Source of the DNA: Strigamia acuminata
Lineage: Eukaryota; Arthropoda; Chilopoda; Geophilomorpha; Linotaeniidae
Reading direction: 5' to 3'
DNA: 60,000 nucleotides
NCBI GenBank assembly: GCA_949358305.1
Contig: OX442316.1
Location: 4,156,001-4,216,000, forward strand
The translations under genes were made by a program, and so were the position numbers. Of the stretch, positions 54,401 through 60,000 are shown in pieces (the first letter of the stretch is position 1; the number at the start of each line of letters is the position of its first letter). The notes beneath the pieces were generated by a model. It worked only from the letters and a program-made list of their open reading frames with translations. It had not been told where the DNA came from and made no database searches.

Positions 54401-54631
54401 ACTCAAATGTCTCCGGTTTCAGATATTCAAATCATCGGCTTGAAACGCAGCACGAGCGTCACGTCGGATGTAGAAATCGGGGGGCAGCCGAACACCGAAG
54501 AACGCTTGTCCACGTTCAAGCCGCCGGTCAAAGTGAAACCGCCGGTCATGAAGAAACCCGTTTTGCCGCCGCCGTCGCCTGGTGCCAACGATTGCAAGGA
54601 ACCGAGGGAGTTGAAACAAACGTCTTGCTAA
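33462..54631 (+). CDS. SRGAP: srGAP: SLIT-ROBO Rho GTPase-activating protein
   Basis: Thirteen exons: 33462-33540, 47625-47974, 48054-48116, 49574-49732, 49811-49939, 50193-50516, 50577-51261, 51956-52283, 52350-52414, 52578-52625, 53438-53618, 53680-53929 and 53984-54631, totalling 3309 nt (1102 aa). The family bends membranes through an F-BAR domain, inactivates Rac/Cdc42-type GTPases and acts below Robo in guidance and cell protrusion. The inverse F-BAR region spans about 20-365 and reads LNEQLKCLD, FFRRRAELETEYSKNLDKLA and MKTYHAYH. RhoGAP is at about 496-690, with arginine finger Arg534 in GVFRVSG and the block DENMMDPYNLAICFGPTL. The SH3 domain (about 748-800) has AIAQFDF, DWWKG and GLIPDKY. 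The tail is Ser/Pro-rich with a PPVKVKPPV proline motif. Exon 1 encodes KKEKEMVLEFDGQVK, matching KKDKEIIAEYESQVK of human srGAPs. Confidence 0.95.
35095..35157 (+). repeat. Diverged direct repeat, copy 1
   Basis: GAGAAAATG through CTTTCAACACCAGAGGTCAG to ATGTCA closely resembles 36523-36580. The two copies lie on either side of the 31-bp satellite. It could be part of a dispersed element or an older segmental duplication. Confidence 0.7.
35375..36110. repeat. 31-bp A/T-rich minisatellite in srGAP intron 1
   Basis: About 24 head-to-tail copies with the core GTCAATTTAGACATTTATTT and TAGTCGTTTTG, 31 bp apart (for example 35447 and 35478). Point variants cluster at CAATTTA/CAATCTA and AGTCG/AGTTG. 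It alternates T-runs and A-runs every 10-11 bp. Confidence 0.96.
36523..36580 (+). repeat. Diverged direct repeat, copy 2
   Basis: Partner of 35095-35157, with CTTTCAACACCAGAGGTCAG identical in both. Copy 2 lies about 410 bp beyond the end of the satellite array. Confidence 0.7.
37207..37862. repeat. 21-bp minisatellite with an internal 176-bp duplication, srGAP intron 1
   Basis: The 21-bp unit has the core CCCAAAAATGTACTTTTTATG. The first 176 bp, starting AGAAATAAAACTAATTTTTA at 37207, is repeated at 37383, so the array grew by both unit and block duplication. Long open frames on both strands here encode only short repeated peptides and are not genes. Confidence 0.95.
38908..39470. repeat. 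20-bp minisatellite split by a palindromic insertion, srGAP intron 1
   Basis: The unit is TTGACATTTTAGACCAAAAA. It runs from about 38908 to 39182, then a roughly 110-bp unrelated palindrome, then resumes from 39298 to 39470 in the same orientation and nearly identical sequence. Confidence 0.95.
39190..39297. mobile_element. Foldback element inside the 20-bp array
   Basis: The arms are AACAAATAAATGATGTTA (about 39226) and its reverse complement (about 39266). They are extended by AATTGTAT at one side and ATACAATT at the other, around a short loop with two GTTACTGGAT copies. It interrupts an otherwise continuous satellite, as an insertion would. No coding capacity. Confidence 0.65.
40425..40642. 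mobile_element. Short inverted-repeat element with CATCTAGCGCGACA ends
   Basis: The left end CATCTAGCGCGACACTATC and the right end (read inward on the minus strand) CATCTAGCGCGACATTATT are near-identical inverted repeats. Inside are about two copies of a 31-bp unit (CTGCGACATG at 40446 and 40477). No transposase frame; the target duplication is not clear. It lies in srGAP intron 1. Confidence 0.65.
41985..42385. repeat. Repeat with AGCCGCGGCT ends, carrying a nested hAT MITE
   Basis: The left part reads AAGAGTCGCCCTCGAATTG, then GCCCTCGAATAGTAGCCGCGGCT. The right part near 42350 reads GAATAGGAGCCGCGGCTCTTAATTG. The left sequence is inverted relative to 44630-44690. Probably the remains of a DNA transposon; exact boundaries are uncertain. 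Confidence 0.5.
42128..42261. mobile_element. hAT-type MITE with 8-bp target duplication
   Basis: The 134-bp element begins CAGGGCTGGACTG and ends with CAGTCCAGCTCTG (inverted). It is flanked on both sides by the perfect 8-bp direct repeat CGTTCAGA at 42120-42127 and 42262-42269. An 8-bp duplication and a CAGGG start are the hallmarks of hAT transposons. The interior is GC-rich and contains the palindrome CCGGGAAATTCCCGG. Confidence 0.88.
42636..42699 (+). CDS. SRGAP: Possible third alternative first exon of srGAP
   Basis: This is a GC- and CpG-rich patch (42410-42760) in the long first intron. An ATG at 42636 opens a 64-nt frame that ends at a perfect donor (ATT then GTGAGT at 42700). The frame stops in phase 1, the phase needed by srGAP exon 2. 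The predicted peptide is short and basic. Another reading frame through the same patch is also open, and nothing shows transcription, so this is a suggestion only. Confidence 0.22.
44080..44137 (+). repeat. Dispersed repeat, copy 2
   Basis: GTGCAGAATGGGATGCGCAG, ATGAATTTAGC and AACTGTAGAA match the order and sequence of 12049-12094. Located in srGAP intron 1. Confidence 0.55.
44199..44459. mobile_element. Tc1/mariner-type MITE with 27-bp perfect terminal inverted repeats
   Basis: The ends CCGTACCGCCCCGTTTAAAC continue for seven more matching bases on both sides. TA flanks the element at 44197-44198 and 44460-44461, the target of Tc1/mariner elements. The 261-bp interior is unusually GC-rich with repeated CGCCGG cores and no coding frame. 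It sits between a dispersed repeat on each side. Confidence 0.82.
44470..44532 (+). repeat. Dispersed repeat with ATAGGCCTTTCGGCTGT core, copy 1
   Basis: TTAAAATACGCTAG, then ATAGGCCTTTCGGCTGT and CCAGCCAT with AGTGGCCTGT, closely matches 46505-46567. Both are in the srGAP region and in the same orientation. Confidence 0.75.
44630..44690 (-). repeat. Inverted copy of the AGCCGCGGCT repeat
   Basis: AGCCGCGGCTATTATTCAAG, then GGGCGACTACAATTCCAGGGCAACTCTT, is the reverse complement, with about 85% identity by eye, of 41985-42035. Together they could be the ends of a 2.7-kb element or two separate insertions. Confidence 0.6.
45334..45568 (+). promoter_or_regulatory. SRGAP: CpG-rich probable internal promoter of srGAP
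   Basis: The base composition changes sharply here, with many CpGs (GCGCGTGCGTC, GCGGCCGCGAATCGC, CACCGCGCTGCGGCG) in a region otherwise AT-rich. It lies directly before an ATG-led exon with a good donor. A CTCF-like AGGTGGCGCT core lies at about 45336. No TATA box seen. Confidence 0.5.
45569..45632 (+). CDS. SRGAP: Alternative first coding exon of srGAP
   Basis: ATG at 45569 opens a 64-nt frame (21 codons plus one base, ending ELKEVFP) and stops at a strong donor (CCCCG then GTAGGT). Its phase matches exon 2 at 47625, giving FP followed by DVRQQLNEQ. This isoform would be 1097 aa and would swap the canonical 26-residue N-terminus for an unrelated one, leaving the F-BAR core unchanged. It follows a CpG-rich stretch typical of a promoter. 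I do not recognise the peptide from other srGAPs, so expression is inferred. Confidence 0.55.
46505..46567 (+). repeat. Dispersed repeat with ATAGGCCTTTCGGCTGT core, copy 2
   Basis: TTAAAATATGCTAG, then GATAGGCCTTTCGGCTGT and CCAACCAT with AGTGGTTTGT, is a diverged copy of 44470-44532. Confidence 0.75.
48175..48660. repeat. 20-bp minisatellite in an srGAP intron
   Basis: The unit is TTGAATTTTGCATCTAAAAA with about 22 copies. The middle (48420-48600) is almost perfectly homogeneous and the edges are degenerate (GCTTCTAGAAATTTGA, CGTCTAAAAATTTGA). It lies in the 1457-bp intron between exons 48054-48116 and 49574-49732. Confidence 0.95.
49985..50112. repeat. Short 31-bp tandem repeat in an srGAP intron
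   Basis: About three to four copies of GACGAAAATTGGCATTTATT with TGTACGAAAAAT, 31 bp apart (50010 and 50041). Confidence 0.85.
51290..51850. repeat. 31-bp minisatellite in an srGAP intron inside the RhoGAP coding region
   Basis: About 17 imperfect copies of AACGAAAATATGCGTAATT with CCCGTAAAAATT. The intron (51262-51955) is almost entirely this array. It splits the RhoGAP domain between the Arg534 region and the DENMMDPYNLA block. Confidence 0.95.
52870..53010. repeat. 19-bp tandem repeat in an srGAP intron
   Basis: Alternating AAATCTTATGAAATTTTGT and AAATCTTACGAAATCCTGG units of 19 bp, so a 38-bp higher-order period (GGAAATCTTA at 52901 and 52939). It decays on both sides. Confidence 0.8.
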
Positions 54632-55437
54632 GGGCTTGCTCTTTGTGATACATTTTTAAAGGGGAAAAAAATTTGTTACAGGAAAATTGAATAATAATAA
54701 TTAATGATAATAATTAATGATAGTAATAATTGCAGCGGTATTTTTGTTAACGCAGAAAATTTGTTATTTGTGTACTCCATTTTTCCACGACCACGCCGTT
54801 TTGTAGTTTGATAAGTTGTGTTTGGTTTGATACTACAATATAGGTTTGGAGCCGCACAGGGTATTTTATATAAGTGTACTTTGTGGTTTTTACTTTTTCT
54901 ATGAGTATTTTTCTACTCCCATCACTTGAATCTCGTTCTTTCCTTCCCTTTGGGAGTCGGGTGGAAAATGAAGAAGAAGAAAGATGGAGGATTTTTTTAT
55001 TTTTTATTTTTGCTTTTATTTCGTTTTTTTGTATGTCAGTTTTTAGCTTTTTGATTCGACGGATCTCAAGTGACCAAAGATGGAACTGTATGTCATTGAA
55101 AAGTTTTTAAAATATAAATAAATTAATGGAAAAAAATTAAATAAAATTAAATAAATAAATCATATCAGGAAGTTTGATGGTAGTGTTGTGTAGCATGAAG
55201 AAATTGCTTATTAGTAATAATACTTGTAATTAGAATGAATAAATCTTTTTTTTTTTTTTAAATTTAGCACAAATTTGGTGATGAATAAAGTAAATGTAAG
55301 GTTGAAGTTTCTTGAAACCTTTATTACCTGTAATTTTCTCTTTCAGTTTGTACGTTCGAGAATAAATTGGAACGTGGTAATTTTAATCTTGAAATAAAGA
55401 AATTACCATGCGGAAGTGGCTAAAGGTGGAAACACGA
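54632..55437. other. SRGAP: srGAP 3' UTR
   Basis: AT-rich DNA after the srGAP stop, with candidate AATAAA signals; the clearest is at 55238-55243. No gene seen. Confidence 0.55.
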
Positions 55438-55439
55438 GA

Positions 55440-55806
55440 GAGCGGGTAAAATTTAAAAGCTTGTTTTTACTTGAAAAAGCGACTAAAAACTCGTCCGCTC
55501 GAGCAAACACAAACTTGCGTTTTTATTCAAAGCTTTGTTTTGAAGCGAGCCTGTACTCACCCGCTCCGATCAAACTGGGTTTGATTTACCAGTTTCAAGC
55601 TTGCTGGTGTTTTAGTCGTGTGACTTTGACAGCCAATCAGAATCGTGAGGAAATTCTTGGAGGAGATTTTGGCGGGAATTTCTGGCTAGCTACCTAGCTA
55701 GTTTGAGTTTGCCAGTTAAGCTGGTAAGCCAAAAGCGGGTCAAGTGAGCTTGTAAATGACTCCCTCTTTAAACTTGTACTTGCAAGCTTTGGAATTTTAC
55801 TCGCTC
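55440..55806. mobile_element. Foldback/MITE-like element with GAGCGRGTAAAATT ends
   Basis: The left end GAGCGGGTAAAATTTAAAAG and the inverted right end GAGCGAGTAAAATTCCAAAG are clearly related, both continuing into CTTG. Further inner copies of the end motif, such as GTACTCACCCGCTC near 55552, suggest a foldback structure. No clear target duplication or transposase. Confidence 0.65.
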
Positions 55807-55821
55807 AGTTTTAAGATCCGT

Positions 55822-55926
55822 CCCCAGTAGCACGGATGATCGATTTAACATCGCATTTACCAATTGCAGATACGATATTAAACACGTTGAGATGCGATGT
55901 TAAATCGTTTATTGTGTTACTTGGGG
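55822..55926. mobile_element. 105-bp palindromic MITE with CCCC ends
   Basis: The ends CCCCAGTAGCAC and, inverted, CCCCAAGTAACAC lead into a shared inner arm CGATTTAACATCGCAT. The two arms of about 35 bp make up two thirds of the element around a 35-bp loop. The target duplication is not obvious. The superfamily is not assigned. Confidence 0.7.
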
Positions 55927-56329
55927 TAGAATCGTGCGAGAACGGACAATCCTGCACATTTGCTGCTCGAAACACGTAGCAGTTTTTTCTCTCTAAGGTT
56001 CATTCCACTTAGTGTAACATTCATTGACACAAAGCAGTTTTTAAGTAAAGCCAATGACTCGTTAAATAACCAGAAATACTTGTAGACATTACTTTTTTTT
56101 TTAATATTATCAACTGTACAATGAGGAACAAATTCGCTCCATAAATGACAACATGAGATTGAACAAACAAAAAAATTTTAAAAAAAGAAATTAATTCAAG
56201 GAACATGATGATACGGTATATGGAAAAAAATGATCCTTTTGTGGGATCATTTGTAAACTAAACCCAAAGAAAACAAAAAAATTAATCAATTATTGAATGA
56301 ATGAACAAATACAAACAAAATCTTTACCT

Positions 56330-56857
56330 TTAATTCGATTTTTTAGGACGATCTCCTGACAGCTCTCTAAGTTGTGTAGGTACGCCATCTTTAGGAACTC
56401 CTAAAACAAAAATAATAAATTAAATAAAATTTCAAAAAAATAAAAATAAAATATGTACTTTTTACCAGTCGGTTTGTATTTGGCTAGAAGACGGGAATAG
56501 ACCGCCGGATGCTGTTTCCTGAATCGTTTAATCACCTCGTACGCCTTCTCTTGTTCTTCTTTGCTGCAACTTCGACAGACGCCATTGCGCGCTATCTCCG
56601 TTATGACCACTAGAAACGAAAGAAAAACAAAGGGGTGCTTTTAGATGTGGGCTCCTCCGCAACACACACGGTGCAGATTGAAAAATGTAAAAATCACCTT
56701 TAGCTTTTTGACCGAATTTTGAGCACGGCGCTTTCCCTTCGAGACATTCCACGGTTTTGGCGACTAATTCGGGATTATTTAGCCCCAAATCGATTTCGTC
56801 AGCAAGGACGAGTCCGGCAAAAAGCGAAACTGCACTCAAAATGATCCACACACGCAT
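56330..56857 (-). CDS. Chemosensory protein (OS-D / CSP family)
   Basis: Three minus-strand exons: 56857-56698, 56609-56466 and 56400-56330, totalling 375 nt (124 aa). CSPs are small secreted helical proteins with two disulphides that bind hydrophobic ligands in sensory and other tissues. Residues 1-19 are a clear signal peptide ending VLA. Cysteines are at 38, 45, 65 and 68 (C-X6-C-X19-C-X2-C); the family norm is X18 in the middle, so one residue is extra. CSKEEQEKAYEVIKRF and LLAKYKPTG match the family's conserved helices. Intron 1 falls one base after the Lys53 codon, the diagnostic CSP position. A second intron near the C-terminus adds a short tail (SGDRPKKSN), which is less usual. It stands alone here rather than in a CSP cluster. 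Confidence 0.92.
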
Positions 56858-56907
56858 GTTTTCGTCTCAAAATCAAAATGATCATGCGCACTGAGTGATG
56901 TTGGTGC

Positions 56908-56914
56908 TTTTATA
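56908..56914 (-). promoter_or_regulatory. TATA box of the chemosensory protein gene
   Basis: TATAAAA on the minus strand, about 51 bp before the ATG, with TCACTCAGT (initiator-like) shortly downstream. The spacing to that TCAGT is about 22 bp, slightly short, so the exact start site is uncertain. Confidence 0.55.
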
Positions 56915-56919
56915 ACGTT

Positions 56920-59037
56920 CAGTCGCCACGGCTGCTCTCAATCACAACCAATGCAGCAAGACCAGCAAATGGGGACGCGACATCACCTCGGTTTCTCCCT
57001 CTTCGGCGAACTCCCACCTTCCTCTCGTTGAAAATTCAGGTCAACATATCATTTGTCTTTGCAGACTGGATATATGGTAATAGAAACATAAAGAGAAAGA
57101 GGTTTTTAATGTTCTTTTATTCATGTATTGTGTTTGCTTGTGTTTTTGTTCAGATTAAGACAGAACGAGTTGATGTGTAATGGCATTTCATTAGCCTCGA
57201 TTTGGATTTTTACCAATAACTTCCTTCAGTGTGCACTCTCTCTCTTCTATCTTGTCTTCCGTATCCTAATTTCAAGGAAGTCGGCCTCATTGCCGCTTGC
57301 CCTACAACGTTATTTCTGATGACTTAAGTTCGCTGACCCACCACTTTCCTTCTTGACTTTTGGATTAAATTTAGCGAGCAATTTTTTGTTATTGATTTAG
57401 TATTAAGGTGTAGGCGTTTTTAGCTTTTCTTTTCTTATATAAATTCGTTGTAATGATAATATTTAAGATATTTTGATAATGTCGTTTGTTTGCTTGTTGT
57501 TTGTTGTTGTTTGTTTTTAGTCTTTTTTACTCATGGCGACATTGATCATGCTAATGGAACTAAGTCATGAACTTGTGTTTGTTTTTTATTCATACGTAAA
57601 TGTAAGTAGTCAGATTATTGGCTCGTTAGTTATGGTAATTTAATTGGAAATCTTGTTTTTACGTGAGTTTTTACGTGCGATTGTGATTTGTTATTGAATT
57701 TTTTGTATATTTGTTTTATGTCATGCTGCAACTGTAATTTATTGCTATTAAATTTATTTTTTTCTTTTATATTTTTTATATTTCTGGGTAAGTGCAATTT
57801 GTGAGTTCATCGAAATTAAAAGACACGGGTCGGTTTGGGTTGGATTGAACTACAATCTTATCTGATTTCCAGGAATGTCCTAGGAGAGATAAGTTAAAAC
57901 GCAACAGACCCTAAAGCACAAACATAACAGTCCTGTTTCACCTCATAAAAAAAGCTTTCTAATTTATAATGAACATTAGCAGTAAAAGCTGTTTATCTTT
58001 CAACTTTTTTTTATTTTATTTTATTTTTATTTTAATATTTGCAATGTACAAAATAAAATCGAAAAAAGATTTCATCAATATTAAATATCACATTTCTGAT
58101 TTTTCAGAAGCAAAAGGTTTGGATCTGAACCGCCGTTGTGTGCTGCCGGCTGGTGTCGAATATTAGAACAGTATTATTCATTTTTACAAAAATGGACGCA
58201 AGTTTTAATTGCCGGCGTTTCCGCTTTTCTCCGGACAATCACTTCACCTTCCATGTCATGAGAGTAAACAAACGCATTGTTATGAATGAAAGATTGAAAG
58301 TGAATAACAGGAAAATGGAAATAGAAGGAGAAAGAGAATAGGATGTATGCTTTATTGTCACTGAGAGCAATTAAGGCCACATGCTACTTGTCACGGAATC
58401 ACCAACTGGAGCTGACAACCAAATCAACCTAAAAGTTTATAGATCAAGATAATAGAAAACAGAAAACAGAAATTTGTATTTAAAAATGTAACTTAAAAAT
58501 GTCATCCGTGGAAAACTATCTGTATGGCAGGTATTAGCATAAGTGCATATATTTATTGCAAAAAAGTACAGGGGACAGCGTCACACAAATTAACAAATGG
58601 TCAGTATTGACCAATGGTGTTCAAAGATTATTGTAAAACCCAATTCTGTATAAAAAATATTAGGATACCCATCTAAGATAATAAGTGGCATTTTGTCACT
58701 TCGATTTATAAAGATTTTGGCCGCAATCAACACATTAACGCCGCTCGAACGAGCACATATCATGCGCAGGCTAATCCAACTGAACGAGCGAATCGTGATA
58801 TCAAAACGATGTAATAAACATCAATAAAAATAACATTACATAGTTTTGATTCACTCGACTGGGGATTCATTCAGTGCCAATTTCCCAGGCTTTGGGAACG
58901 GTACCAGTTGCGGTTTCATCTTTTTTTCTTTCTTTGGGTGCATATTAAGCGATTTCACACGACTGAATATCTGCAGTGTCATTCTGTGCGTGATCTGACA
59001 AGTGTGTAACACAATCGGTTCCACACCAAAGCAAAAC
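56920..59037. other. Intergenic DNA without a recognisable gene
   Basis: AT-rich between the chemosensory protein gene and the candidate first exon at 59273. Only short open frames occur. The stretch at 58700-58860 is CpG-containing and could be regulatory. Confidence 0.5.
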
Positions 59038-59272
59038 TGATTCACTTTGCATCTATTTAAAAAGCACCGTATACAATGATTTCACTTCCACAGACAAACC
59101 ACAATGGTCAGATGCTCGACCACAACTCATCCCTCAAGTCACATGACCGGACGTGAGACCCGGGCCAATCATAGACCAGTAAGGCAGATTGCTGCGGGCA
59201 TGGAGCCGCGAGATGTGATCAACCCTCGTGTTCAGTCAGCTGATCGACAACAAGAATGAAACATTGGTGATA
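59038..59272 (+). promoter_or_regulatory. Probable promoter of a plus-strand gene running out of the window
   Basis: CpG-containing DNA with the E-box-like GTCACATGAC (59138-59147) and a CCAAT box (59165-59169). A four-codon upstream ORF (59256-59270) ends three bases before the next ATG. Confidence 0.35.
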
Positions 59273-59373
59273 ATGTCAAGGTCTACGGGTACCGGCTCCA
59301 GATATCTGCGTTCCAAAAGACCGAAAAGCAACTTCAGGAATGTGTTCATCAGAAACAAGATGAAAACCATGAG
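59273..59373 (+). CDS. Candidate first coding exon of an unidentified gene
   Basis: ATG at 59273 opens a 33-codon frame that stops at a consensus donor (ATGAG then GTAAGG). The encoded peptide is strongly basic (SRYLRSKRPK, NVFIRNKMK). I recognise no domain and the next exon would lie outside the window. It is preceded by promoter-like motifs. It could be chance. Confidence 0.35.
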
Positions 59374-60000
59374 GTAAGGAAAGTTGGAAACGGAAAGTTG
59401 TGCAGGGAAGGCCAATGACCAAAGTCCAGTCGCTTGAAAAGAGTAGCAACGAGAGCATTGGCAGCTGATTCACGTGGTCGCCAAACTGGAACCGAAATGC
59501 CCCGAGGCACCCACGGTTTAATGGTGCGTGTACACTTAAGGTTATGGGAAAAAGAAGGACAGTCATTGATTCGGGAGACGTCATTTCCGTTTGGTGTGGT
59601 TAGTTCTTGGTGTGTTTTTTTTTACTGTTTTTGTGTGTTTTGTGGTTTGGAATATTTAGATTGGACTGTGGAAGAAAGGTGAATGGGAAAAGGAGGATGG
59701 TGGGGTTGGGGTCAGGATGCGAAGTGGTTATTTAGGGATTATAAGATTAATTGTTTAGGTGGAAATGATGCAAAGTTGGATTTTTTTCTGGGAATTTGGG
59801 TTGCGCACTGATAGACGCCAATTATGTACGTTTAAGAGATGTGTAATTGGGAAATTTTGCTTGTGATATAATTTAAGTGGTGGAAGAAAATTGGTAACTT
59901 TCTTTGTTTCGGCGGTTTTTGGAGATTTTTTTGAAGATTTTTGCACATCTTTGCACATTGTTTACACTTTTTTGCACATTTGTACCATTTTGTACCATTT
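59374..60000. other. Unassigned DNA at the window end
   Basis: If the 59273 exon is real, this is its first intron. Repeated TTTGCACAT and GTACCATTT units begin at about 59938 and run to the edge, perhaps the start of another tandem array. Confidence 0.4.

Overview
The window is nuclear DNA from an animal, almost certainly an arthropod. It has spliced genes with GT-AG introns, AT-rich non-coding DNA, many short introns of 55-70 bp, and small non-autonomous transposons. The arthropod call rests mainly on a chemosensory protein (OS-D family) gene at 56330-56857. That family is essentially arthropod-specific, and the gene carries the family's typical intron one base after a lysine codon. I cannot place it below Pancrustacea.

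Layout from left to right. 1-7100 is intergenic, with a 119-bp tandem repeat and a 20/21-bp satellite. 7163-9360 is a decayed Ty3/gypsy-type retrotransposon. 10542-17694 (minus) is a storkhead-box (STOX/knockout) gene of six exons whose introns host MITEs. 18719-20850 (plus) is homogentisate 1,2-dioxygenase in nine exons. 22549-26661 (plus) is an MFSD6-like major facilitator in eight exons with a 26-bp satellite in its second intron. 27945-29310 (minus) is cytosolic glycerol-3-phosphate dehydrogenase in six exons, tail to tail with MFSD6. 29994-32633 (minus) is a secreted astacin metalloprotease with two C-terminal ShKT domains. 33462-54631 (plus) is an srGAP (F-BAR, RhoGAP, SH3) gene with at least one, perhaps two, alternative first exons in its 14-kb first intron. 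56330-56857 (minus) is the chemosensory protein. A probable first coding exon of a further plus-strand gene lies at 59273-59373.

All seven main gene models were built by hand from splice sites. Each keeps frame across every junction and sums to an exact multiple of three: STOX 693 aa, HGD 440, MFSD6-like 821, GPD1 357, astacin 380, srGAP 1102 (canonical first exon), CSP 124. The genes share no obvious pathway; this is an ordinary mixed neighbourhood rather than an operon-like cluster.

The most unusual features are: (1) the alternative first exons of srGAP, all in the same phase; (2) at least eight A/T-tract satellite arrays whose periods cluster at 20-21 and 31 bp, close to two and three helical turns, concentrated in srGAP introns; (3) a dense set of small inverted-repeat elements, several with clear target-site duplications; (4) an astacin with two ShKT domains of identical cysteine spacing; (5) repeated CTCF-like AGATGGCGC cores. 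I found no CRISPR array, rRNA or convincing tRNA.
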